A stretch of 19,927 nucleotides of DNA from assembly GCA_964426675.1 (NCBI GenBank), contig CAYRRM010000039.1, forward strand, positions 1-19,927. Reading direction: 5' to 3'. This document shows positions 1 to 6,812 of the stretch, piece by piece. A program made the translations under genes and the position numbers. The notes under the pieces were generated by a model. The model saw nothing but the letters and a program-made list of their open reading frames with translations. It had not been told where the DNA came from and searched no databases. The stretch comes from DYMC01 sp035406705 (GTDB lineage Bacteria > Verrucomicrobiota > Lentisphaeria > Victivallales > GWF2-50-93). Positions within the stretch are counted from its first letter, which is position 1. Every line of letters starts with the position of its first letter.

Positions 1-6
1 GCTCCG

Positions 7-40
7 CACTGTCAGTTGCGAATTTCGCAAGCCAACAGTG
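7..40. repeat. Nested inverted repeat around a TTGCGAATTTCGCAA palindrome
   Basis: Outer arms CACTGT (7-12) and ACAGTG (35-40) are exact reverse complements. They flank a 15-bp palindrome, TTGCGAATTTCGCAA, at 16-30. The palindrome recurs exactly at 980-994 and 15801-15815. This copy is the only one that appears intergenic, and the only one with a second pair of arms, so it could form a cruciform or an RNA hairpin. No T-run follows directly on either strand, which argues against a simple terminator. Its role is unknown. Confidence 0.55.
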
Positions 41-50
41 GAATATTTCT

Positions 51-73
51 TATCGTTTCTATAAGTAACGATA
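51..73. promoter_or_regulatory. Operator-like inverted repeat TATCGTT-N9-AACGATA (copy 1)
   Basis: Perfect 7-bp inverted arms, TATCGTT (51-57) and AACGATA (67-73), are separated by 9 bases. The same arms with the same spacing occur at 3047-3069, upstream of the regulator gene, with unrelated spacers. A shared 12-mer, CGATAATTTCAA, lies close by in both places (84-95 and 3065-3076). Conserved arms around a variable spacer are typical of a dimeric regulator site. It is inferred to be an operator, possibly for a minus-strand gene that starts beyond the left edge. Confidence 0.5.
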
Positions 74-151
74 CCATTGATTTCGATAATTTCAAGCTGG
101 AAAATGATAATTTTTTATTTTTTTTATGGGAGGACATTAAAAAAATGGATA

Positions 152-173
152 AAATAATTTATCGAAATTATTT
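152..173 (-). terminator. Possible weak terminator hairpin after fcl
   Basis: A perfect 9-bp inverted repeat, AAATAATTT (152-160) and AAATTATTT (165-173), has a 4-base loop ATCG. It lies exactly at the 3' end of fcl and touches its stop codon. Read on the minus strand, a T-rich stretch follows about 15 bases later. The stem is entirely A/T, so it would be a weak terminator, and chance symmetry in AT-rich DNA is possible. Confidence 0.3.
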
Positions 174-1117
174 CAATCTGATTGTTTTTGTTCAGAAATA
201 TCCTGGTAATATTTTATCATTTGTTTAATTCCTTCATCCAGGGAAATTTGAGCAGTAAATCCGAGAGATTTAAGTTTTGATACATCCATACATTTGCGAG
301 GCATTCCATCTGGCATGGAACTATCCCATATAATTTTGCCTTTAAATCCTGCATAGCTTGCGATTTTTTCGGCAAGGTCTTTAATGCTTATATCTTCACC
401 AGTACCAACATTTATAATTTCAGGGGAATTTAATTTTTGCATAAGTAGGATAGCGGCAGATGCAAAATCCTCAACGTTCATAAATTCGCGTCTGGCAGAA
501 CCTGTTCCCCATAGACAAACTTCTTTTTTTCCTTCTTTTACAGCATCGCAAAATCTCTTCACGAGTGAGGAAAAAACATGAGATGATTCAAGGTCAAAAT
601 TATCATTAATCCCATATAAATTACACGGCATTAAAGATATATTATTCATTCCGTATTGCTTTGAGTAATAGTAGGCCATTTTATATCCTGCGATTTTCGC
701 AATAGCATATCCTTCGTTCGTAGGTTCGAGAGGACCTGTAAGGAGATAATCTTCTTTTATCGGTTGTGGACAGTTTTTCGGGTAAATACATGAACTTCCG
801 AGATAGCATAGTTTTTTTACTGCGGAAAGTCTGGCGCATTCTATTACATTTGCTGCTATCATTAAGTTATCATAGAGGAACTCTGCTGGTCTGGTATTAT
901 TTGCTTTAATTCCACCGACTTTTGCTGCAGCGAGAAAAACAATTTCAGGTTTTTCTCTATTAAAAAAATCATAGACAGCTTGCGAATTTCGCAAATCAAG
1001 TTCGTTATGTGTGCGGGTGATAATATTTGAGTAATTTTCGCTCACAAGTTTACGGTAAATAGCAGAACCTACCATTCCGGTATGTCCGGCGATATAAATT
1101 TTTGATTTTTTATTCAT
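173..1117 (-). CDS. fcl: GDP-L-fucose synthase
   Basis: NADPH-dependent 3,5-epimerase/4-reductase of the extended short-chain dehydrogenase family. It converts GDP-4-keto-6-deoxy-D-mannose, the Gmd product, to GDP-L-fucose in the cytoplasm. Seen in the 314-residue protein: nucleotide-binding motif GHTGMVGSAI (11-20), GSSCIYPK (107-114), catalytic Y137xxxK141 and H180. By comparison with the E. coli enzyme, Ser108, Cys110, Tyr137, Lys141 and His180 fill the catalytic positions. The length is normal. The start is an ATG without an obvious Shine-Dalgarno sequence. It follows gmd on the same strand after a 125-base gap, so the two are probably co-transcribed. Two palindromes of the TTGCGA-N3-TCGCAA family lie inside the gene (688-702 and 980-994) and encode normal-looking family sequence. 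Identification is secure; which glycan receives the fucose is unknown. Confidence 0.95.
   Translation of the reverse strand: MNKKSKIYIAGHTGMVGSAIYRKLVSENYSNIITRTHNELDLRNSQAVYDFFNREKPEIVFLAAAKVGGIKANNTRPAEFLYDNLMIAANVIECARLSAVKKLCYLGSSCIYPKNCPQPIKEDYLLTGPLEPTNEGYAIAKIAGYKMAYYYSKQYGMNNISLMPCNLYGINDNFDLESSHVFSSLVKRFCDAVKEGKKEVCLWGTGSARREFMNVEDFASAAILLMQKLNSPEIINVGTGEDISIKDLAEKIASYAGFKGKIIWDSSMPDGMPRKCMDVSKLKSLGFTAQISLDEGIKQMIKYYQDISEQKQSD
688..702. repeat. Dispersed palindrome, near-copy CTGCGATTTTCGCAA
   Basis: Matches TTGCGA-N3-TCGCAA with one arm mismatch (first base). It lies inside fcl, where the minus strand encodes the conserved IAKIAG around the catalytic lysine, so protein constraint may explain part of it. 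Confidence 0.4.
980..994. repeat. Dispersed palindrome, exact copy TTGCGAATTTCGCAA
   Basis: Identical 15-mer to 16-30 and 15801-15815. It is inside fcl, read on the minus strand as codons for LRNSQ in a variable helix, with no change in length relative to the family. It therefore arose by substitution and not by a disruptive insertion. Confidence 0.6.
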
Positions 1118-1242
1118 AGTATTTTTGAGTTCTTTTTCAGAAAGAAGTTTTTTCTTTCTACTTTTTTTGTTTTTATTATTGGAGATGGCTTTTTACAGTT
1201 TTCCGTTATTATTTTCTATATTTAGCGACTTTTTATCATTTT
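1118..1242. other. Intergenic gap between gmd and fcl
   Basis: 125 bases with no credible gene. A weak A/T-rich inverted repeat, AGAAAGAA (1139-1146) and TTCTTTCT (1152-1159), has a 5-base loop. It might act as an RNA processing or attenuation hairpin between the two minus-strand genes, but low complexity makes chance equally likely. No promoter is evident. Confidence 0.4.
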
Positions 1243-2250
1243 TCATGAAGAGGTGTGGGAGAGCAATATTTTTTCTTTTTCAGCTATTTTCATATCAGAA
1301 TCTATCATCATTTTAACGAGTTGTTTAAAATTGATTTTGGGTTGCCATCCTAAAATTTTTCTCGCTTTAGAACTATCGCCAAGTAATAAATCTACTTCTG
1401 CTGGGCGAAAATATCTTGGATCAATTTCCACATATTCTTTCCAATCAATATTTAATATTCCGAAAGCCTCATCTAAAAACTCTTTTATTGAATGTGTTTC
1501 ACCAGTGGCTATTACGAAATCATCTGCTTTATCATGTTGAAGCATTAACCACATAGCTTCGACATAGTCTCCGGCAAATCCCCAATCGCGTTTGGCGTCA
1601 AGATTACCGAGATATAACTTTTTCTGCAGTCCCAATTTAATGCGGGTGGCGGCACGTGTAATTTTTCTTGTGACGAATGTTTCGCCTCGTCGTGGAGACT
1701 CGTGATTGAAGAGTATTCCGTTGCATGCAAATATATTATAGCTTTCACGGTAATTTACCGTTTGCCAATAAGCATAAACTTTTGCGCACGCATATGGGCT
1801 TCTTGGGTAAAATGGAGTTGTTTCGCGTTGAGGAGTTTCGATGACTTTTCCATACATTTCACTGCTTGAAGCCTGGTAGAAGCGAGCTTTACAACCTGTG
1901 CGTCTTATTGCCTCAAGGATTCTCAATGTGCCGATGCCAGTGATTTCACCAGTATATTCAGGGATATCGAAAGACACACGGACATGGCTTTGAGCAGCGA
2001 GGTTATAGATTTCATCAGGTTGAATTGAATGAATTATTTCAGCAAGACTGCTTGAATCGTTCAGGTCGCCATAAATCAATTCGAGTTGTCTTTTTTCGTG
2101 GACGTCTTTGTATAGGTGCTCAATTCTACTGGTATTAAATGAGGACGAGCGGCGAATAATACCATATAACTTATACCCTTTGGAAAGGAGGAACTCTGCA
2201 AGGTATGAACCGTCCTGTCCGGTAATGCCTGTGATGAGAGCTTTTTTCAT
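1243..2250 (-). CDS. gmd: GDP-mannose 4,6-dehydratase
   Basis: Catalyses NADP-dependent dehydration of GDP-D-mannose to GDP-4-keto-6-deoxy-D-mannose, the entry step to GDP-L-fucose and related deoxysugars. The 335-residue protein starts with MKKALITGITGQDGSYL, which holds the GxxGxxG dinucleotide motif (8-14). It has the catalytic SSSEMYG segment (128-134, with E131) and Y153xxxK157. The hallmark FNHESPRRGETFVTRKI segment (181-197) is the GDP-mannose-binding region of this family. The length is typical. The ATG start has AGGA about 12 bases upstream. The regulator gene ends 13 bases upstream on the same strand and fcl follows downstream, so regulator-gmd-fcl looks like one transcription unit. 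Identification is secure. Confidence 0.96.
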   Translation of the reverse strand: MKKALITGITGQDGSYLAEFLLSKGYKLYGIIRRSSSFNTSRIEHLYKDVHEKRQLELIYGDLNDSSSLAEIIHSIQPDEIYNLAAQSHVRVSFDIPEYTGEITGIGTLRILEAIRRTGCKARFYQASSSEMYGKVIETPQRETTPFYPRSPYACAKVYAYWQTVNYRESYNIFACNGILFNHESPRRGETFVTRKITRAATRIKLGLQKKLYLGNLDAKRDWGFAGDYVEAMWLMLQHDKADDFVIATGETHSIKEFLDEAFGILNIDWKEYVEIDPRYFRPAEVDLLLGDSSKARKILGWQPKINFKQLVKMMIDSDMKIAEKEKILLSHTSS

Positions 2251-2263
2251 AAAAAATTGATTC

Positions 2264-2983
2264 CTATTTTATTGTTTTATTGATCTTTTTCAAATTTAAC
2301 TCTTTTTGATATGAATTTCCAAAAATCCAGATCATTTTAGGGAGTTTTTGGATATTATCTGGCAAATAATTAGTTAACAACGGATTTTTTTTCTCATAAA
2401 GACAAACTATTATGGCATCTGATATAGAATTGGGAATCGCTTCAATGGGCAAAACTTTATGTCCTAAGAAACTTTTATTATTTTCCTCATCAAATACTTC
2501 GACTAATTTGAGATTCCATTCTTTTACACCGAGAAATGCAATTTCTGCAAGATCATTTGTGCCCAGGAAAGCCACCTTTCTTTTTCCCTCTTCAGATAGT
2601 ATTCGACAAATTTTTGAACTTTCCTTTCGAGCTTCTTTGTAAAAATGCATGGAAAAGTTAAGAAATTCATATGTGAGCCTTGCTTTCTCTGCGAGACCAT
2701 GCGGCGTAATAAAATAGTCCCAACGGCGGGAGTGGAGTTTATTAACGTGAAGGAGGCCACGTTCTACCATTTTACGTAGGAGTTCATGGGCAAGTTTTAC
2801 ACTGCAACCTAATTTTGCGGCAGCCATTCTGTTATTGAGGCGTGGTGTTGTTTCTACATGCTTGAGAATTTCAAGTTCATATAGTTGATTTTTTTCAGGT
2901 GCCGATATTTTTATAGGCTCCGCAGTGTCAATATCATTAAAATTATTGACTTCGCTTTTGATAGAATTTTTTTTCAAATTCAA
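2264..2983 (-). CDS. Winged-helix regulator with Rossmann-like C-terminal domain, EPS-associated type
   Basis: Residues 31-110 read as a MarR-like winged helix (LEILKHVETTPRLNNRMAAA, then HELLRKMVERGLL and a wing ending in FITPHGLAEKARL). This resembles the EPS-associated MarR-type regulators found beside polysaccharide clusters. Residues 136-222 resemble a small Rossmann-like domain (KVAFLGTNDLAEIAF, then VEVFDEE and FLGHKVLPI), possibly a ligand sensor; its ligand is unknown. It is the first gene before gmd and fcl, so control of GDP-fucose synthesis is a reasonable inference. Autoregulation is suggested by an inverted repeat 64 bases upstream. The start is uncertain: the frame opens at a TTG (2983) with no Shine-Dalgarno sequence, and the first ATG lies at residue 53, inside the helix-turn-helix, so a near-cognate start must be used. 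The first 30 residues may be untranslated. Confidence 0.75.
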   Translation of the reverse strand: MNLKKNSIKSEVNNFNDIDTAEPIKISAPEKNQLYELEILKHVETTPRLNNRMAAAKLGCSVKLAHELLRKMVERGLLHVNKLHSRRWDYFITPHGLAEKARLTYEFLNFSMHFYKEARKESSKICRILSEEGKRKVAFLGTNDLAEIAFLGVKEWNLKLVEVFDEENNKSFLGHKVLPIEAIPNSISDAIIVCLYEKKNPLLTNYLPDNIQKLPKMIWIFGNSYQKELNLKKINKTIK

Positions 2984-2999
2984 AGTAATTTTTTAGATT

Positions 3000-3006
3000 A
3001 ACGATA
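3000..3006. promoter_or_regulatory. Operator half-site AACGATA
   Basis: A single copy of the AACGATA arm found in the two TATCGTT-N9-AACGATA repeats. It lies between the full site (3047-3069) and the start of the regulator gene. It may be an auxiliary half-site, but a 7-base match alone is weak. Confidence 0.25.
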
Positions 3007-3046
3007 AAATCAAGAAAAGAGGATAAATTCAGGAAAAATAGATTTA

Positions 3047-3069
3047 TATCGTTACTTTTGGGAACGATA
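3047..3069. promoter_or_regulatory. Operator-like inverted repeat TATCGTT-N9-AACGATA (copy 2)
   Basis: Perfect 7-bp arms, TATCGTT (3047-3053) and AACGATA (3063-3069), with a 9-base spacer, identical in geometry to the repeat at 51-73. It sits 64 bases upstream of the regulator frame. On the minus strand a TATAAA element resembling a -10 box overlaps the promoter-proximal arm, so a bound dimer would block transcription. Autoregulation by the adjacent regulator is inferred. The intergenic region (2984-3219) also has to serve the divergent permease gene, for which I see no clear promoter. Confidence 0.55.
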
Positions 3070-3219
3070 ATTTCAAAAATGTTTTTTTCAAATGATATTG
3101 GATGTTTTTTTGTATTTTTTTAGATTTTGAGTTATTTTTTAAGCTTGAAGAGTTTTCATATTCGTGAAATAGGCGAAGTGATGATATTTTACGGTAAAAA
3201 AAGGGAATTCTGATTTGAT

Positions 3220-4896
3220 ATGAAATTTATAAAATTTTCGGTTATAATTTTATTATTATTATTTTTTGTATTTTTTTTAATTTTGCCTATTTACACTGTA
3301 ATCTCTGAAGGATTAAAATTAGCTTATATTGTTGAAATAGTAAAAAATCCCATTTATCGGGATGGAATGCTCAATGCTTTTGCGATAGCATTTGTAACTA
3401 CTGTGTTAGTGGCAATGATTGCGATTCCCCTTGCGGCATTAAATGAGTCTTTTGATTTTCCCGGTAAAAATCTTGTTGTGCCGTTTGTCCTCTTGCCGAT
3501 GATTTTGCCGCCTTTTGTGGGGGCTATTGGTTTTAGCCAGATATTTAGTCGTTTTGGGGCTTTAAATTCGCTGCTTACGAGTCTTGGATTAATAGAGTTT
3601 GGCTATGGTCCAGATTGGCTTGGTGGTAATGGTCGTTTTTGGGCTGTATGTATTGTTGAGGCGCTGCATTTATATCCAATAATGTATCTTAATGTTTTGG
3701 CGTCTTTTGGGAATCTTGATCCTGCTTTAAATGAAGCGGCACGAAATCTTGGTTGCGGTAAGATACGTAGATTTTTCTACATAACCTTACCTTTGATACG
3801 TTCTGGTTTATTTGCTGGAACAAGTATCGTTTTTATATGGAGTTTCACTGAGCTTGGTGCTCCGCTTATGCTCGGTTTTAATCGTGTTAGTACTGTTCAG
3901 ATATTCAATGGAATCACGGAGCTTGAGACAAATCCACTTCCTTACGCATTAGTTGTAGTGGTTCTTGCAACGGTATGTATAATTTATGCCTTTAGCAGAT
4001 TCATTTTTGGAAAAAACAATAATGCATTGACGGTAAAAGGGATTGTTGCTTCAAGGAGCAGGAAAATAAGTGGCTTGCAAGGGATTTCGATAGCCTTATT
4101 GTTTATTATTGTGATAATTTTGGCGGCTCTTCCTCATATTGGGATAATTTTATTATCCATCTCTGGAGGATGGTATTGTACTTTTTTCCCTTCTTCATAT
4201 ACATTTGAACATTTTAGCAATGCGCTTTCACATCCTCTTGTAAGTTCTGGTATTGTTAATAGTTTGCGATATTCGCTAATTGCTACGATAATTTCTGGCA
4301 CAATAGGACTTTTGGTGGCTTTTATTGTAGTTCGGTGGAAGAATTTTGCTTATCAAGTACTTGATGTTCTGGCTATGATGCCTCTTGCTGTGCCGGGGAT
4401 TGTTTTAGCTGTCGGTTATCTTAGTATGGCAGTTAAGTACAAGTGGATCTCTTCATTTGCTGATCCAGTTAAAAATCCGACGATACTGCTTGTCTGCGCA
4501 TATGCAATTAGAAGGCTTCCATATGTTTTACGTTCAATAGCTGCAGGATTACAGGAAGTCCCATTAGAGCTCGAAGATGCCGCACGCAATCTTGGGGCAA
4601 ATCAATTACTTGCCATTCGAAAGATAACACTACCTCTAATTTCGGCAAATCTTGTGATAGGGGCTATTTTTGCTTTTAGTTTTTCAATGCTTGAAGTTTC
4701 TGATTCTTTGATTCTTGCGCAAAAGACAGAATTTTTTCCAATAACCCGTGTTATATATGAGTTATCTCAGGTACTTGGTTCTGGACCATATCTTGCCTGT
4801 GCTTTTGGAGTTTGGGCAATGGTGTTTTTAAGTGTTTCTTTATTAATTTCATCTATAATTATGGGGAAAACCTTTGGATCTCTTTTTAGACTTTAA
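3220..4896 (+). CDS. Fused two-domain ABC transporter permease, FbpB/iron(III) type
   Basis: Inner-membrane permease with two binding-protein-dependent transport domains in one 558-residue chain, a length typical of the FbpB/SfuB iron(III) permeases and related families. It is very hydrophobic, starting with a membrane segment at about 5-28. Each half carries the cytoplasmic EAA loop that docks on the ATPase: EAARNLGCGKIRRFFYITLP (172-191) and EDAARNLGANQLLAIRKITL (452-471). A linker of about 270-285 separates the halves. Iron(III) is the usual substrate of this architecture, but thiamine, putrescine or phosphonate types look similar. No substrate-binding protein or ATPase lies nearby, so it is an orphan here and the substrate is uncertain. 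The ATG start has an AAGGGAA stretch about 12 bases upstream. Confidence 0.85.
   Translation: MKFIKFSVIILLLLFFVFFLILPIYTVISEGLKLAYIVEIVKNPIYRDGMLNAFAIAFVTTVLVAMIAIPLAALNESFDFPGKNLVVPFVLLPMILPPFVGAIGFSQIFSRFGALNSLLTSLGLIEFGYGPDWLGGNGRFWAVCIVEALHLYPIMYLNVLASFGNLDPALNEAARNLGCGKIRRFFYITLPLIRSGLFAGTSIVFIWSFTELGAPLMLGFNRVSTVQIFNGITELETNPLPYALVVVVLATVCIIYAFSRFIFGKNNNALTVKGIVASRSRKISGLQGISIALLFIIVIILAALPHIGIILLSISGGWYCTFFPSSYTFEHFSNALSHPLVSSGIVNSLRYSLIATIISGTIGLLVAFIVVRWKNFAYQVLDVLAMMPLAVPGIVLAVGYLSMAVKYKWISSFADPVKNPTILLVCAYAIRRLPYVLRSIAAGLQEVPLELEDAARNLGANQLLAIRKITLPLISANLVIGAIFAFSFSMLEVSDSLILAQKTEFFPITRVIYELSQVLGSGPYLACAFGVWAMVFLSVSLLISSIIMGKTFGSLFRL
4264..4278. repeat. Dispersed palindrome, near-copy TTGCGATATTCGCTA
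   Basis: One arm mismatch to TTGCGA-N3-TCGCAA, inside the ABC permease gene (codons for LRYSL). The weakest member of the set. Confidence 0.25.
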
Positions 4897-4965
4897 ATTT
4901 GATTTTTTTTGGAGTAAGAGTTATACTTTAAATTTCTATTGTTGACTAAAAATTGAAAGAAGTAA

Positions 4966-5793
4966 ATGAATTGGAAATATTTTTATTTTTCTAAGAGATT
5001 TTTCTTTGTATTGTTATTCCAATTTTGTCTGTATGGCTCTGCGCAAGAATCTAATAAATTATCTCCTGGTCAAACCATTACAATAAAACTTGATTCTTTA
5101 CCTCCGTGTTTGGTTGAGTTGAAATCCGGGAAAAAGGTAGAAGCTGTAATGACTGCTACATTGCCTGAAAATTACAATTCTGAAGGTAAATTTCCAGTTC
5201 TTCTATTTTTGCAGGGAGGTGAAGGGGGAAACGGTGGCAATAATAACGATGCCAGTTTTTTTTCGGATAACAAAGATTTTGTTGCTCTATCTCTTCCTTT
5301 ATATAAGAAGACTCTTAACCCTTCTGGGATAGATATCTATATTAATCAAAATGATTTTAAATATCTTGCTGACATATATGAAAAAGCCTTTAATTTACTT
5401 AGAAAAGAAATCCCCAATTTATCTGATTCGGATTGGGTTGTTGGGGGGTTCTCTAATGGAGCTCATAGTATTGCTGGCATTTTAAAGAGTCAAAAATTGA
5501 GAAAGTTATTCAAATATTTTATTCTGGCAGAAGGTGGTTCTGAAATAAGTTCAATCCCAAATAAATGTAGGGCGATATTATTTGTTGGGGAAAATAGCAT
5601 TTATGGAAAAGGAATGGTTGTTAAAGATGGAAAAGTGGTTGGGTTTCCTAATCAGTTTGGGAGTCTTAAAAAGAAAAATGTTGATTTTGTCCCGATGATT
5701 GGTATTGGACATGATTTCCCTGAAAAATATAAAATTGAAGCAAAAGAGTGGTTAAAAGCGCAACTCCAGAAAGACAATAATAAGGAGAAATAA
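4966..5793 (+). CDS. Predicted secreted alpha/beta hydrolase (esterase-like)
   Basis: A 275-residue protein with a Sec-type signal peptide: positive N-terminus, hydrophobic core about 11-23 and probable cleavage after GSA (24-26). Cys21 lacks a proper lipobox, so a lipoprotein is unlikely. After a beta-rich N-terminal part, the strand FPVLLFLQGGEGG (76-88) provides an oxyanion-hole-like glycine stretch. GGFSNGAH (160-167) is a nucleophile elbow with Ser163, and GIGHD (246-250) offers His249 as the catalytic base. The acid residue is not clear. The layout resembles secreted feruloyl-esterase or polyhydroxybutyrate-depolymerase-like hydrolases, but I cannot name a substrate. It lies 69 bases after the permease and 49 before the AEC carrier on the same strand. 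A weak AGAAG precedes the ATG. Confidence 0.65.
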   Translation: MNWKYFYFSKRFFFVLLFQFCLYGSAQESNKLSPGQTITIKLDSLPPCLVELKSGKKVEAVMTATLPENYNSEGKFPVLLFLQGGEGGNGGNNNDASFFSDNKDFVALSLPLYKKTLNPSGIDIYINQNDFKYLADIYEKAFNLLRKEIPNLSDSDWVVGGFSNGAHSIAGILKSQKLRKLFKYFILAEGGSEISSIPNKCRAILFVGENSIYGKGMVVKDGKVVGFPNQFGSLKKKNVDFVPMIGIGHDFPEKYKIEAKEWLKAQLQKDNNKEK

Positions 5794-5842
5794 AAAAAGG
5801 GGGCATTATTAAATTATGAGAAAAAGTTGGAGTATGTGAAAA

Positions 5843-6766
5843 TTGCATGTTTTAGAAACCTTAATGCCTATATTTATACTTGTTACATTAGGCGCTATTT
5901 TAAAAAAAATTAATTTTTTACCTGAAGATTTTTTCAAAGGAATAAATAAAATTACTTTTTACATTGGGCTTCCTGCGTTGTTATTTCATCAGATAGCGCT
6001 TGCTAAAGTTGAGATTGGAGATGCCGGGAAAATTCTTGTTTCTGTAAGTTTTGGGATGACCATTGCCATACCATTGGGTTATTTTATTGCCAAGTTATTA
6101 GACTTACCATCTCGTTCGATTGGAACTTTTATTCAAGCTTGCTTTCGATGCAATATGGCCTATGTTGGTTTACCTGTTGTCTTATATGCTTTTTCCAATA
6201 ACAATGATACGCAGGCTGGTCAACTGGCAACTCTGGCTATGGCGCCACTTATACCTTACACTAATATACTTTCGATATTTATTCTTGCTAAATCTACGGA
6301 AAAGAAAGAGAATATTTCATCTCTTATATGGAAATCGATTAAGAATCCAATTGTTGTATCCTGTATTATTGCTTTGCCTATTAGTTACTTCTCTTTACAA
6401 CTTCCAAGATTTTTTTTAAGAAGTTGTGAGGCTCTCGGGAGAATGGCATTGCCTCTGGCACTTTTAAGTATAGGCTCTTCTTTGAATTTTGAAAAAATCA
6501 AAGGCAATATTAATGCTTCTATCATAGCATCTATTGTAAATGTTTTTGGTCTTCCTTTATTCGGTTGGATTGCGGCTAAATTTCTTAATATGAACAAGTT
6601 TGAAATTATGATTGCTCTTATACTGCTTGCGTGTCCTGCAGCATCTTCTTCTTACATTATGGTACAACAACTTGGTGGCGATGAATCGCTTGCGGGTAGT
6701 TCAATTGTTATCAGCACGATACTTTCAATTATTCCGCTTTCCTTAATAGTGGCTTTTTTTTCTTGA
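5843..6766 (+). CDS. AEC-family transporter (auxin efflux carrier / malate permease type)
   Basis: Integral membrane carrier of 307 residues, the usual size for bacterial AEC proteins, with two bundles of hydrophobic segments and a polar mid-region near 155-170. The N-terminus LETLMPIFILVTLGAILKK is characteristic of the family, and FRCNMAYVGLPVVL occupies the place of the conserved first-bundle motif. Family members export or exchange organic acids or amino-acid-like solutes; the substrate here is unknown. I place the start at a TTG (5843) because GGAG lies 10 bases upstream and the resulting N-terminus fits the family. An ATG at 5864 is the alternative and would remove seven residues. Only 46 bases separate its stop from the convergent DUF4130 gene. 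That gap holds a 12-bp A/T palindrome (6789-6800) but no convincing terminator. Confidence 0.88.
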   Translation: MHVLETLMPIFILVTLGAILKKINFLPEDFFKGINKITFYIGLPALLFHQIALAKVEIGDAGKILVSVSFGMTIAIPLGYFIAKLLDLPSRSIGTFIQACFRCNMAYVGLPVVLYAFSNNNDTQAGQLATLAMAPLIPYTNILSIFILAKSTEKKENISSLIWKSIKNPIVVSCIIALPISYFSLQLPRFFLRSCEALGRMALPLALLSIGSSLNFEKIKGNINASIIASIVNVFGLPLFGWIAAKFLNMNKFEIMIALILLACPAASSSYIMVQQLGGDESLAGSSIVISTILSIIPLSLIVAFFS

Positions 6767-6812
6767 AAAAACGTATTTTTCTGTAAATTTTAATATTAAA
6801 TTAGGGTCATTT

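Noticed and set aside
16..228. 70-codon plus-strand frame at the left edge
   Set aside because: Starts at TTG inside the palindrome, overlaps the end of fcl, and its product resembles nothing; composition is that of AT-rich spacer.
358..374. TTGCGATTTTTTCGGCAA near-palindrome in fcl
   Set aside because: Spacing and arms differ from the TTGCGA-N3-TCGCAA set, so it was not counted.
1125..1316. 63-codon plus-strand frame rich in Phe and Leu between fcl and gmd
   Set aside because: It is the complement of A-rich spacer and the end of gmd; no ribosome site and no family resemblance.
1..2930. Shared 14-mer GCTCCGCA(C/G)TGTCA at 1-14 and 2917-2930
   Set aside because: One mismatch, and the second copy lies within the regulator coding sequence; flanks do not match, so chance is likely.
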